A DNA stretch of 64,000 nucleotides from Parerythrobacter lutipelagi. GTDB taxonomy: Bacteria; Pseudomonadota; Alphaproteobacteria; Sphingomonadales; Sphingomonadaceae. The notes under the pieces were generated by a model that saw nothing but the letters and a program-made list of their open reading frames with translations, was not told where the DNA came from and ran no database searches. The translations under genes were made by a program, and so were the position numbers. The stretch covers positions 1,638,331-1,702,330 of the forward strand of contig NZ_SKCJ01000001.1 in the NCBI RefSeq assembly GCF_005434975.1, in the 5' to 3' direction. Numbering within the stretch: the first letter of the stretch is position 1; each line of letters opens with the position of its first letter. Below are positions 8,740 to 17,691 of the stretch, in pieces.

Positions 8740-9360
8740 ATGCAAGTGCATATTATCGACGATGAGCCTGAGATACGGCATTCATTGTCCTTCATGCTCA
8801 AGTCGGAGAGAATCGAAAGCAAAGGCTATGACAGCGCCGAGGATTTTGTCGATCAGTTGCCGCATGTGACACCCGGATGCCTGCTTGTAGACATGAGAAT
8901 GCCGGGCATGAGCGGATTGGCCCTGCAGCTTCGATTGCATGAGATGGGCTGCAACCTGCCGGTCGTACTGATGACCGGTCATGGTGACGTGTCCAGCGCG
9001 GTGAGGGCGATGAAAGAGGGCGCGATCGATTTTCTTGAGAAGCCTTTCACCAAAGCTGACCTGATGGCCGCCATCGATGCGGCGCGCGATTATCTGGAGC
9101 ATCCGCCCGTGCCTCCTCAGGCCAGGCAAAGCGCATTGGCCCGTATTGGCCTACTGACAAAACGGGAACTCGAAGTCGTTGACGGTCTCGTCAAAGGCCA
9201 TCTGAACAAAAGGATCGCTTTCGATCTGGGGATCAGCCCGCGCACAGTCGAAGTGCACCGCGCCAATGCGATGAAGAAAACGGAAGTGCACGCCTTGTCG
9301 GAGTTGCTCCATATCGCTTTTCTCAGCGGCTTGATGGATCAGCAGGACACAGCCGCTTAA
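8740..9360 (+). CDS. fixJ: FixJ-type response regulator (REC + LuxR HTH)
   Basis: 206-residue two-domain transcription factor. The receiver domain covers residues 1-120 with the acidic pair D7/D8, phospho-acceptor D51 in LLVDMRMPGMSG, T79 in LMTGHG and K101 in FLEKPF. The C-terminal LuxR/NarL helix-turn-helix is at about 139-195 (LTKRELEVVDGL through SPRTVEVHRANAM). The ATG at 8740 follows GGAGGGAAGACT, 11 nt after the kinase stop, so the pair is one operon. The likely input is the adjacent FixL-like kinase. Candidate targets include the divergent pilus operon, given the ACGTAGA repeats; no fixK or terminal oxidase gene is in view. Confidence 0.87.
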   Translation: MQVHIIDDEPEIRHSLSFMLKSERIESKGYDSAEDFVDQLPHVTPGCLLVDMRMPGMSGLALQLRLHEMGCNLPVVLMTGHGDVSSAVRAMKEGAIDFLEKPFTKADLMAAIDAARDYLEHPPVPPQARQSALARIGLLTKRELEVVDGLVKGHLNKRIAFDLGISPRTVEVHRANAMKKTEVHALSELLHIAFLSGLMDQQDTAA

Positions 9361-9749
9361 TGCATTGAGCTGATGGAAAGCTTATCGCTCATGGTGTGCT
9401 CGTTGGTCGGAAGGTGTTCAACCCCGGTTATCTCGAACAGCTGTGCAGGCCCGAAGCCGGGCCTCAGCGCTACAAGACGGCCTTTTGTGAAGTGAGTGCC
9501 GAAGACCCTGACGGGCAGCAGCGCCAGCCTCGATCGGTCCGGCCAGACGATCGTCAACCGATAGTCATTCAGAGCCAGGCGGCCCTCGTAATGTCCTTCG
9601 TCGGGCTTGAAGCGTTCGACTTTGCACTTGTCCTGCAAGGCCTGCGCTTCATGATATCGGATCCGCCCATCGGTCAAGAGGGGGGCGTCGATTGAAAACC
9701 GGCACCATTCAGGCTGGGGACGGTGTCGTCCCATTGCGCTTGTCTCCAT
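9357..9749 (-). CDS. Hypothetical protein, convergent with the response regulator
   Basis: 130-residue protein of unknown function. Its stop overlaps the stop of the regulator gene tail to tail. It looks like a compact alpha/beta or small beta-barrel protein with basic and aromatic residues (EWCRFSIDAPLL, YEGRLALNDYRLTIVWPDRSR), no signal peptide and no membrane segment. A PilZ-like fold was considered, but the RxxxR and D/NxSxxG motifs are absent. Starts at 9749 and 9734 are both possible. The last chromosomal gene before the tRNA. Confidence 0.55.
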   Translation of the reverse strand: METSAMGRHRPQPEWCRFSIDAPLLTDGRIRYHEAQALQDKCKVERFKPDEGHYEGRLALNDYRLTIVWPDRSRLALLPVRVFGTHFTKGRLVALRPGFGPAQLFEITGVEHLPTNEHTMSDKLSISSMH

Positions 9750-9891
9750 AATGATGCGGGACCAGCGCACTGACATCTCCATTCGGCATGACCCCGCCAA
9801 CTCTCACGTTTGGCGCGCTGTTCGGCAAGTAGGGGATTCTACGGATCCCGCCTGCAAGTGACGATACGGCTTGGCGAAATGCGCAATTCGA

Positions 9892-9920
9892 TTGACAGCA
9901 TGCAAGCGCCTTCGCTATCG
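9892..9920 (+). promoter_or_regulatory. Putative promoter of the tRNA-Leu gene
   Basis: TTGACA at 9892-9897, a 17-nt spacer, then CTATCG at 9915-9920, a plausible alphaproteobacterial -35/-10 pair about 49 nt upstream of the mature tRNA 5' end. Confidence 0.45.
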
Positions 9921-9968
9921 GCCCGCCCCTACCTACAGCCCGGTCGAAGATGACCGCGCTGCTCCGGT

Positions 9969-10055
9969 GCCCAGATGGCGGAATTGGTAGACGCGCTAGC
10001 TTCAGGTGCTAGTACTCGCAAGGGTGTGGAGGTTCGAGTCCTCTTCTGGGCACCA
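9969..10055 (+). tRNA. tRNA-Leu (anticodon CAG)
   Basis: 87-nt class II tRNA with encoded CCA. The acceptor arms GCCCAGA and TCTGGGC pair across the gene, the anticodon stem CTAGC/GCTAG encloses the loop TTCAGGT with anticodon CAG, a long variable arm follows, and the T-arm is GGAGGTTCGAGTCCTC. The integrase begins about 170 nt downstream, reading away from the tRNA. This is the standard layout when a tRNA 3' end serves as attachment site, and the gene stays intact because the element carries the replacing 3' end. Confidence 0.96.
10029..10055 (+). other. Candidate attachment site (attL) in the tRNA-Leu 3' end
   Basis: P4-type integrases usually recombine in the T-arm/acceptor part of a tRNA gene. 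No second copy of this 27-nt segment was seen in the window, so the other end of the element must lie to the right of 64000 and the exact crossover cannot be set here. Confidence 0.45.
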
Positions 10056-10169
10056 TTTGTTCTTCTCACGTTCTCCCAAATAGTCTATAAAAGCCGCAGA
10101 AATCCAAGGGATTCCGCCCCTGGATCGTCTCGGAACGTTCCGCTCAATCTCGGCCGTTCCAGACACTTT

Positions 10170-10220
10170 TGTGGGCCTTTTGGGGGCTTTTCACAAAAGC
10201 CCCCATTTGAAAGGCCCACA
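10170..10220 (+). promoter_or_regulatory. Long hairpin covering the integrase ribosome site
   Basis: TGTGGGCCTTT and TGGGGGCTTTT pair with AAAAGCCCCCA and AAAGGCCCACA around a CAC loop, with only a short TTTG bulge. The right arm contains AAAGG, the only Shine-Dalgarno-like sequence before the integrase ATG at 10222. The hairpin could therefore limit translation initiation from long transcripts and/or act as a terminator for tRNA read-through. Confidence 0.55.
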
Positions 10221-10221
10221 C

Positions 10222-11439
10222 ATGGCTTTGACCATAACGCGACTCAACGCTTTCAAGCCGAAGGCCAAACCATACAAGGTCACGGATGGCTACGGCCTCT
10301 ACATAGAAGTCACTCCTTCGGGTGGTAAGCTATGGCGCTTCAGATATCGCATTGGAAATCGTCAGAAGAAGATCTGCCTTGGAAGCTTCCCTGAGATCAG
10401 TCTCAAGGATGCAAGGGATTTGGCTTTCGGAGCGCGCCAAAAGGTTGCGTCTGGCGAGGATCCGGCGCTCGAGAAACGCAAACAGAAGATCAGGAATGAG
10501 TATCTCGCTGCGAACACGTTTGAGACGGTTGCTCGCGAGTACATCGAAGAAATGATGAGAAAAGCTGGCCTTGCTGAAGCTACGATCGTGAAGGCCAACT
10601 ATTTCCTGGAGCAACTAGCGCCTTCGATTGGAAAACGCCCGCTCGATGACATCGAGCCATTCGAGGTGCTTGCACCGCTCAAGCGCCTCGAGGCGCGAGG
10701 TAAGCACGAAACCGCCAAGAAGTGTCGATCCTTTGCAGGCCGGGTCTTCCGGTATGGTGTTGGCACGACGAGATGTTCGTCAGACCCGACGTCACTTTTG
10801 AAAGGAGCGTTGAGAGCACCGCGACCAACTCATTATGCGGCTATCGTGGATCCGGAAAAACTGGGTGGCTTGCTGCGGGCGATCGATGACTTCGAAGGCT
10901 TTAAGCTTACCAAATACGCGCTGCAGATAGCGCCCCACATTTTCGTTCGGCCTGGTGAACTCAGGCATGCCGATTGGGATGAGTTTGATCTCGAAGAAGG
11001 CATCTGGAGAATCCCAGCTGGCAAGATGAAAGCCCGCCGCGCTCACGCTGTTCCTTTGTCGAAGCAAGTGATCAAATTGCTGGAAGAGCTCGCCGCGATG
11101 ATGGGCCGATCTGGTTATGTATTTCCCTCAGCAAGGTCGGGCACTCGGCCGATGAGCGAGAATGCGCTCAACGCCGCATTCCGTAGGATGGGCTACAGCA
11201 AGGAGGAGATCACGGCACACGGGCTTAGAGCTACGGCCTCGACCCTTCTAAACGAGGCCGGCATCTGGAGTCCGGATGCCATTGAACGCGCGCTCGCCCA
11301 TGGTGACAGTGATGCTGTTCGAGGGATCTATCACCGTGGCAAGCACTGGCCAGAGCGTGTGAAAATGGCGCAGTGGTGGAGTGACTATCTCGATGAATTG
11401 AAAGCTGGCGGCCGCGGCTTGTTGCTCAAAGCAAGCTGA
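10222..11439 (+). CDS. int: P4-type tyrosine integrase
   Basis: 405-residue site-specific recombinase that would integrate and excise the element. The N-terminal DUF4102 arm-binding domain (KVTDGYGLYIEVTPSGGKLW) is followed by a core-binding domain and a catalytic domain with R243 (FVRPGELR), H333 and R336 (HGLR), H360 (LAHGD) and the nucleophile Y370 (GIYHRG). The typical tail (MAQWWSDYLDEL) is present, and the length is normal for the family. The ATG at 10222 is used because the upstream in-frame stretch lies inside the hairpin. It is located directly beside tRNA-Leu. Confidence 0.94.
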   Translation: MALTITRLNAFKPKAKPYKVTDGYGLYIEVTPSGGKLWRFRYRIGNRQKKICLGSFPEISLKDARDLAFGARQKVASGEDPALEKRKQKIRNEYLAANTFETVAREYIEEMMRKAGLAEATIVKANYFLEQLAPSIGKRPLDDIEPFEVLAPLKRLEARGKHETAKKCRSFAGRVFRYGVGTTRCSSDPTSLLKGALRAPRPTHYAAIVDPEKLGGLLRAIDDFEGFKLTKYALQIAPHIFVRPGELRHADWDEFDLEEGIWRIPAGKMKARRAHAVPLSKQVIKLLEELAAMMGRSGYVFPSARSGTRPMSENALNAAFRRMGYSKEEITAHGLRATASTLLNEAGIWSPDAIERALAHGDSDAVRGIYHRGKHWPERVKMAQWWSDYLDELKAGGRGLLLKAS

Positions 11440-11640
11440 TCACGAAACCGCTCCGAGCCATTCGACACGAAGGCGATCCAAGCCAACGACGGTGCCTTCA
11501 GCGGTGACTTCGAAGCCGAAATCATCATTTGAGGGTTCATAGTCTTCGAGAACCCAGTGGTCGCCTGCATTTGTCACGATCGCTGCCCCGCGCGGGAGAT
11601 GCTCGAGCCGTCCGCTGATTCTTTTCCGATTCGTGTTCAT
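11440..11640 (-). CDS. Small conserved protein downstream of the transglycosylase gene
   Basis: 66-residue acidic protein of unknown function with no signal peptide (GDHWVLEDYEPSNDDFGFEV). Its ATG overlaps the stop of the lytic transglycosylase gene by 4 nt, so it is co-translated with it. It reads toward the integrase and ends 1 nt after the integrase stop on the opposite strand. Confidence 0.6.
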   Translation of the reverse strand: MNTNRKRISGRLEHLPRGAAIVTNAGDHWVLEDYEPSNDDFGFEVTAEGTVVGLDRLRVEWLGAVS

Positions 11641-12224
11641 TGGACGCTATATGCCATCCAACGCTCGATAACGCTCCTCACATATCCCGGCGTTTCCCGA
11701 TTTTTCGGAATCCCACGTGCTCGTGAAACCGCGTCAGGGCCAGCATTGTAGGCTGCCAGCGCGAGGTGGATTGCACCGAAGCGATCCAGCATTTGCCTGA
11801 GATAACGTGCGCCTCCATCAATGTTCTGGGCTGGATCGTGCCTGTTTGCGACGCCGAGTTCGCGTGCAGTCGCCGGCATAAGTTGTGCAAGTCCCGCCGC
11901 GCCTGCTGGGCTAATCGCGAGCGGGTTGAACCGCGATTCCTGCCAAACGACCGCCTGAAGCAGTCGAGGCGGCAGGGAGTACCGCGCTTCGGCCTGTCGG
12001 ATCAATGGCTCGTACAATGCTTCCTTGAATGTCCGATCAAGGGGCGCCGGTTCTGCGCTTGCTCTGTGGAGATACTCCGGTGGAAGTCTTTCGTCCGCTT
12101 CTCCAACTGCCTGTTGAGATGCGCCTAGGCTGTGCCTGAAAAGCCGAAACTCTTGTGCTTGTGCGATGCTGGGAGTCGCGATTGCGAGACCGCAGCACAG
12201 AAAGGGAATCAATCTTGGTCTCAT
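11637..12224 (-). CDS. Lytic transglycosylase (VirB1-like, SLT domain)
   Basis: 195-residue exported enzyme that would cleave peptidoglycan glycan strands to open a passage for the mating channel. The signal peptide (PFLCCGLAIATPSIAQAQ) is followed by an SLT domain: catalytic Glu in VVWQESRFNPLA, then GAAGLAQLMPATA and the AYNAG motif (LALAAYNAGPDAV). The frame is open far upstream, but the ATG at 12224 precedes the signal peptide and is the real start. It is divergent from the primase-like gene, with a LexA-type box 34 nt before its start. Confidence 0.92.
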   Translation of the reverse strand: MRPRLIPFLCCGLAIATPSIAQAQEFRLFRHSLGASQQAVGEADERLPPEYLHRASAEPAPLDRTFKEALYEPLIRQAEARYSLPPRLLQAVVWQESRFNPLAISPAGAAGLAQLMPATARELGVANRHDPAQNIDGGARYLRQMLDRFGAIHLALAAYNAGPDAVSRARGIPKNRETPGYVRSVIERWMAYSVQ

Positions 12225-12258
12225 CGAACTCTCGCTTCGCTTGCTTCGACTCGAGATA

Positions 12259-12273
12259 GAACATAAATAGAAC
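12259..12273. promoter_or_regulatory. LexA-type box GAAC-N7-GAAC
   Basis: GAACATAAATAGAAC matches the alphaproteobacterial LexA consensus (GTTC-N7-GTTC on the other strand) with an all-A/T spacer. It lies between the divergent transglycosylase and primase-like genes. A second box of the same form, sharing GAACATAA, is at 58073-58087. Confidence 0.65.
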
Positions 12274-12351
12274 ATGTAGGAAAGTGCGATGGTCGACAGG
12301 CCAGAGGAGAGAGATCGCGAATAGGGGCTGTTGAGTGACGATGGAGCCAAT

Positions 12352-13266
12352 ATGTCCGTTACAAATTCTACTCTCGCACGCACCTCGCTTGAGGATACTG
12401 CTCGCAAGATTTGCGAGAACCGAGGTGGGAAATGGTCCGGCACCAAGGGCATGGCCCGTTGCCCAGCACATGACGACAGCACACCTTCGCTCGGTGTCAC
12501 GCTCGGCCGGAAAGCCATCCTTTTCCACTGCTTTGCTGGCTGCGACCAAGCTAGCGTGCTCGCCGCCTTCGCTCGAGAGGGGATAGCGAGCTCAACACTA
12601 TTCTCCGGCTCGTCCGACGAATTTCCGATCCAGCCGAGCTGTTCCAACAAGCCATCGGCTGCAGCGCTCCGTATCTGGCGCGATGCCCGGCCGCTCCTGC
12701 GAAGTCCTGCCAAGGCATATCTCGAAGAGCGCGGCATCCTCGCAACGTCCCATGCACTGAGGTTTCACCCGCGCACACCGCTTGGTCCGAAGGGGCGCGC
12801 CCGCTTCCTGCCAGCGATGATCGCTGCGGTCAGCCTCGACGAGGGACCGATTGCCGTTCACCGGACCTTCCTGTCGCATTCCGGCCATACTTAGGCCTCG
12901 TTTGCCAAGCCGAAACGCGCACTAGGGTCACTCGGCGAGGCGGCAGTACGTCTGTTCTCACCCGCCGAGGGAAGGCTCGGTCTTGCCGAAGGCATTGAAA
13001 GCGCGATGTCGGCCTATGCGCTCACCGGCATCCCGACGTGGGCAACGCTGGGCAATGAACGCTTCGGGCTGGTTGCCATTCCGGAGAGCGTGAGCGACCT
13101 TCATCTCTTCGTCGATCACGATTCTGGCGGCGACCCTGCAGCTGAACGTGGGCGCGATTCTTATCTCCGTGAAGGGCGGCTCATCCAAGTCCGACGGCCC
13201 AATTCGCGCGGGACCGACTGGAACGACGAACTCCAGTCATGGCTTCGCCGCAAGGCGTGTCGATAA
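12352..13266 (+). pseudogene. Primase/toprim-like (DUF7146) gene interrupted by in-frame TAG
   Basis: The reading frame 12352-13266 would encode 304 residues but has an amber codon at 12892-12894. Before it lie a zinc-finger-like primase start (CPAHDD...FHCFAGC) and the RFHPRTPLGP segment. After it, in the same frame, come ASFAKPKRALG, LGLAEGIESAMSAYALTG (toprim acidic motif) and HLFVDHDSGG (DxD toprim motif), then a basic tail. Both halves belong to one family, so this is a nonsense mutation rather than two genes. The truncated 180-aa product lacks the catalytic toprim half. Sequencing error or amber read-through are alternatives. The function would be plasmid/ICE DNA processing or priming. 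Confidence 0.82.
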
Positions 13267-13344
13267 GAGGAGAGAGAGCTTCTCGAATTCCTGACCCGGC
13301 AGAGGGCGCATGTCCCGATGCCTCAATCAGGAGGACGACAAGCC

Positions 13345-16300
13345 ATGTTTCAGTCAGACTTTTTCCCAGACCGCGAGACATCGAGCACAATTCCGCTCGC
13401 TTTCGCAATCGGTGAACAAGTTTCCCGGCGACTTGCGGATGGATGCCACCTTACGCGACCTGACATTGCCGAGCTCTTCGCCGCTCAGACCAGCGCGCAG
13501 GACTGGGGCAGTGCCTGGACCATCGATGACTACAACAACGCGGTCGAGATTGGAGCCTTGCTCTGGCTTCGCGAATTTTCACGGATCGACCTCGATACGG
13601 GTTTCCACGAGGCTGCAGCACGGTTCGATTGGCTCGAGGCAGCCTTACCGCCTCGCCACGTGCGCAGCGAGAGCCAGGTCGAGCTTCAGCAATTCTCGAC
13701 GCCTCCGATCCTTGCATGGCTGATGGCCAAGGCGGCTTGCCTTGCCTCGCGCGATCACGTTCTGGAACCGTCAGCCGGGAATGGTGCGCTCGCGTTCTGG
13801 GGTGACGTTCGAGATTGCTCGTTGACGCTGAACGAGATTGATCGCACGCGCCGCGATGCGCTCGCGCATCTCTTCCCGCATGCTGGACTGTCAGCCCAAG
13901 ATGGCGAGTTGATCGCCGAACTCGCCAATGGCCTCAGTCCCAGCCTCAACCCCAGTGTCATCCTGATGAACCCTCCCTTCGCCCGAAGCCGCGAGCGGGG
14001 CGTCGATGGCCGCACGGCAATGCGCCACTTGCGCAGTGCGCTGCGGATTTGCGCTGTGGGAGGTCGCCTCGTCACCATTCTCCCGGATGGCTTTGATGCC
14101 ATGGCTTTTATCGCGGATCAGGAACAGGCTTCGCTGCTGCTCAACGTCCGGCTGTCGGGCGCATTCTCGCGAAGCGGAACCGGGATCGCGGTCAGAATGG
14201 TCGTGATCGAGAAGGCGAATCTTCAGGACATTTCCACGATTTCGGGAGAGTTCGCCGATCTCGCCGAACTGAATTCCTGTCTGGTGGATTTGCCCAATCG
14301 TGTGCCCTTGCAGGCCAAGGTCCATCGGCTTCCGGTACGTTCGGTCGCAACTTCGGTGAGCGGCGCTGCTTCGCGCAAGCCGGTCGCTCCTTTCGAGACC
14401 AAAGCCGCCCAAGAAAGCGCGGCAGTCGCGCTTGACTATCAGGCCCTTGACGAGCCCGCGCCTGTTCCCGAGCAGGCGGGTATCTACCTGCCTTACCGAC
14501 CGAGCCGCGTCATCATGCAGGATGCTGCCGTTCACCCGACACCGCTCGTAGAATCGGTTGCGATGGGCTCGGTCGCGGCACCGGTGCCGAAAATGCGCCC
14601 CTTGCTTCCCGCGAACTGGCAGGAGGGCAAACTGCTCTCGGCCGCCCAATGCGAGACTCTGATCTACGCTTGCGAGGCATTCGCGCGCGATCTTCCCGGG
14701 CAGTTTCGACCGAGCCAACAAGGTACCACGGTCGAACTCGCGGAAGACGGCTACTCCTACCGGCAGGGCTTTTTCCTCGGTGACGGCACGGGTGCAGGCA
14801 AGGGCCGCCAGATCGCAGGCGTCATGATGGACCGCTGGCTCTCGGGCGAACGCCGTCATATCTGGATCACCAAGAACGAGGCACTGCTCGAAGATGCGCG
14901 CCGCGACTGGGAAGCGCTTGGCGGGCTCCCGCTCGACATCCAGCCGCTCTCCCGATGGAAGCTCGGAAGTCCGGTGACGATGTCCGAGGGTATCCTGTTC
15001 GTGACCTATCCAACGCTTCGTTCGGGACGCGCCGAGGACACAAGACTCGACCAGATCCTCGACTGGGCCGCCGAGCAATTCGAGGGCGTGATTGCCTTCG
15101 ACGAAGCGCATGCCATGGCCAATGCGCTTGGCTCTTCCTCAACCCGCGGCAAGGTCAAAGGTTCAGAGCAAGGGATGGCAGGGCTCAGGCTTCAGAACCA
15201 CCTGCCGCGCGCCCGCGTGCTCTACGCGTCGGCCACCGGTGCCTCAGACATTGCCAATCTCTGCTATACAGCCCGGCTCGGACTGTGGGGTCCCGAGACC
15301 GCATTTCCGACGCATGAGGCATTCATGACCGAAATCCGCGCCGGCGGTGTTGCGGCGATGGAACTTGTTGCCCGCGATCTCAAGGCACAGGGACTCTACC
15401 TTGCCCGTGCGTTGTCCTTTGCGGGGGTCGAATACGAGATCCTCGAACATCAGCTCACAGAAGCGCAGGTGCGGATCTACGATGCCTACGCCGATGCCTG
15501 GGCGATCATCCACCGAAATCTCGACCAAGCGCTCGAAGCCACAAGAGTGGTTGACGAGGACAGTGGTGATACGCTCAATCGCAACGCCAAGGCTGCGGCG
15601 CTCTCGATATTCGAAGGCACCAAGCAGCGCTTCTTTGCGCAGCTTCTGCTCTCGATGAAACTGCCGAGCCTGATCCCCGCTATCGAAGCGTCGCTTGGAG
15701 AGGACAAATCGGTTGTCGTGCAGCTGGTCTCGACCGCCGAGGCCATGCTCGACCGGCGCCTGGCCGATCTCTCCGACGAGGAGCGAGAAGCGCTCGATAT
15801 CGATCTCTCTCCGCGCGAATATGTCATCGATTATCTGGCGAAGAGCTTTCCGGTGCGCCTGATGCAGGTCTTCACTGACGAGGAGGGCAACCTGCGTTCC
15901 GAAGCGATGAGCGACGATCACGGCAATCCCGTTCTCTGCTCGCGGGCCATCGCCGCGCGCGACGCGCTAATCGAGCAGCTTTGCGCCCTCCCGCCAATCG
16001 CCACTGCACTCGATGCAATCATCGAGCACTTCGGGACCGAGGCCGTGGCGGAAGTCACAGGCCGCATGCGCAGGTTGGTCTTGGGACGCGACGGTCAGCA
16101 GCGGCTTGAACGTCGAAGCGCAAGCGCCAACGTCGCTGAAGCACAGTGCTTCATGGACGGGACGAAGCGTATTCTGGTCTTCTCGGACGCAGGGGGTACG
16201 GGACGATCCTATCACGCCGACCTTGATGCTCAGAACCAGCAGCGCCGCGTCCATTTTCTCCTCGAACCGGGCTGGCGCGCGGACAATGCAATCCAGGGTC

Positions 16301-17592
16301 TCGGCCGGACAAACCGCACCAACCAGGCTTCTGCGCCGCTGTTCCGCCCGGTCACGACCGATGTGAAGGGCGAACGCCGCTTCATCTCGACCATCGCGCG
16401 AAGGCTCGACAGATTGGGCGCTCTCACACGCGGCCAGCGTCAGACAGGGGGACAGAACCTGTTCGACCCTGCCGACAATCTCGAAAGCGATTATGCGAAG
16501 GACGCGCTCTCGCGCTGGTTCCACCTGCTTTATGATGGCAAACTCGAGGCAGTTGGTTTCGGGGACTTCGTCGAGAGGACGGGACTCAAGCTCGAGAACC
16601 CCGATGGCGGCCTGAGCGATAACCCTCCCCCGATCCAACGCTGGCTCAATCGCCTACTTGCGCTCCCGATCGCACTGCAAAACTGCATCTTCGAGGAATA
16701 TCTCGGACTTGTGGAATCGCGCATCGAGGCCGCACGCGAGGCTGGCACACTCGATCTGGGGCTGGAGACGGTCCGCGCCGACAGCTTCGCGGTGCTGTCT
16801 GATGAAGTTCTCCGCACAGATCCTGTTTCGGGCGCCGAAACCCGCCTGGTTTCGCTCGAAGTGAAACGCCAATTGCGCCCGCTGCGCTTCAAACGTCTCG
16901 TGAGGATGCACGAGATCGGATCCCCCCAGGCCATTCCAATGCGCAATGCGCGCTCGGGCAAGGTGGCTCTGTCAGTTCCGGCGCGGCGTCTCATTGCCGA
17001 TGATGGCGCGGTGATCGAACGTCGCCGCCTTCTCCGCCCGCTTAAGTCCGCCAACTGGACGCTAGACGCGCTCGGTGAAAGCTTGTGGGAAGAGGTCGGC
17101 GTGACCAAGTTCTCCCAGCTCTGGACACAAGAAGAAAGCGCCGCAGCTGCTTCACCGGTGACCGAACGAGTGCATCTGGCAACGGGACTGCTGCTTCCGG
17201 TCTGGAAGCGGCTGCCTGGCGACCATGTCCGCGTCACCCGGCTTGTCGCCGAGGACGGCAGCTCGATCATCGGGCGCGAAGTCCTCGATATCGACCTCGC
17301 CAAGATTGCCCAAACGTTCGGCTTGAAGGGTGTGTGCGGCCCGGCTCCGGCCGAACTCGGGAAACTTGTCCTGTCGAGCGGAACACCCCAGCCGCTTGCC
17401 AGTCATGATGCACTGACCATCAAGCGCTCTCTGGTCGGCGGCGAGCAGCGCCTTGAACTCACCGGGTATGCGCCTGAGCGACTCGACTGGTACAAGACTA
17501 GGGGCTGTTTCACCGAGATCATTCGTTACCGCACGCGCCTTTTCGTCCCCGTTTCGAAGGCATCCTCTATTCTCCCGGCCGTTGCGGCCTGA
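13345..17592 (+). CDS. Methyltransferase-like / strawberry-notch helicase fusion
   Basis: 1415-residue cytoplasmic protein. The N-terminal third contains an N6-adenine-methyltransferase-like domain with LEPSAGNGALAFWG (SAM loop) and NPPF (ILMNPPFARSRE, about residue 210). The middle is a superfamily 2 helicase core with Walker A GDGTGAGKGRQ (about 479) and DEAH box (IAFDEAHAM, about 585). A strawberry-notch C-terminal helicase domain includes FSDAGGTGRSYHADL and QGLGRTNRTNQ (about 985). Such giants are typical of conjugative plasmids and ICEs of alphaproteobacteria; their role is unproven and may be DNA protection or chromatin-like remodelling of incoming DNA. The ATG at 13345 has AGGAGG 9 nt upstream; an in-frame ATG at 13318 does not. 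Confidence 0.88.
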   Translation: MFQSDFFPDRETSSTIPLAFAIGEQVSRRLADGCHLTRPDIAELFAAQTSAQDWGSAWTIDDYNNAVEIGALLWLREFSRIDLDTGFHEAAARFDWLEAALPPRHVRSESQVELQQFSTPPILAWLMAKAACLASRDHVLEPSAGNGALAFWGDVRDCSLTLNEIDRTRRDALAHLFPHAGLSAQDGELIAELANGLSPSLNPSVILMNPPFARSRERGVDGRTAMRHLRSALRICAVGGRLVTILPDGFDAMAFIADQEQASLLLNVRLSGAFSRSGTGIAVRMVVIEKANLQDISTISGEFADLAELNSCLVDLPNRVPLQAKVHRLPVRSVATSVSGAASRKPVAPFETKAAQESAAVALDYQALDEPAPVPEQAGIYLPYRPSRVIMQDAAVHPTPLVESVAMGSVAAPVPKMRPLLPANWQEGKLLSAAQCETLIYACEAFARDLPGQFRPSQQGTTVELAEDGYSYRQGFFLGDGTGAGKGRQIAGVMMDRWLSGERRHIWITKNEALLEDARRDWEALGGLPLDIQPLSRWKLGSPVTMSEGILFVTYPTLRSGRAEDTRLDQILDWAAEQFEGVIAFDEAHAMANALGSSSTRGKVKGSEQGMAGLRLQNHLPRARVLYASATGASDIANLCYTARLGLWGPETAFPTHEAFMTEIRAGGVAAMELVARDLKAQGLYLARALSFAGVEYEILEHQLTEAQVRIYDAYADAWAIIHRNLDQALEATRVVDEDSGDTLNRNAKAAALSIFEGTKQRFFAQLLLSMKLPSLIPAIEASLGEDKSVVVQLVSTAEAMLDRRLADLSDEEREALDIDLSPREYVIDYLAKSFPVRLMQVFTDEEGNLRSEAMSDDHGNPVLCSRAIAARDALIEQLCALPPIATALDAIIEHFGTEAVAEVTGRMRRLVLGRDGQQRLERRSASANVAEAQCFMDGTKRILVFSDAGGTGRSYHADLDAQNQQRRVHFLLEPGWRADNAIQGLGRTNRTNQASAPLFRPVTTDVKGERRFISTIARRLDRLGALTRGQRQTGGQNLFDPADNLESDYAKDALSRWFHLLYDGKLEAVGFGDFVERTGLKLENPDGGLSDNPPPIQRWLNRLLALPIALQNCIFEEYLGLVESRIEAAREAGTLDLGLETVRADSFAVLSDEVLRTDPVSGAETRLVSLEVKRQLRPLRFKRLVRMHEIGSPQAIPMRNARSGKVALSVPARRLIADDGAVIERRRLLRPLKSANWTLDALGESLWEEVGVTKFSQLWTQEESAAAASPVTERVHLATGLLLPVWKRLPGDHVRVTRLVAEDGSSIIGREVLDIDLAKIAQTFGLKGVCGPAPAELGKLVLSSGTPQPLASHDALTIKRSLVGGEQRLELTGYAPERLDWYKTRGCFTEIIRYRTRLFVPVSKASSILPAVAA

Positions 17593-17691
17593 AGGGCTAA
17601 TCCACGACCAAGCGTGAGAGAGGGGAGGGAGCCGGTGGCTTGTCGGGCCATGCATCTTCGCGTGGCTCTTCAATCCATCAGGAGACAATCC

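Noticed and set aside
9357..9749. PilZ domain in the hypothetical protein
   Set aside because: The RxxxR and D/NxSxxG c-di-GMP motifs are absent.
9975..10328. Plus-strand frame over the tRNA and integrase leader
   Set aside because: It runs through the tRNA-Leu gene.
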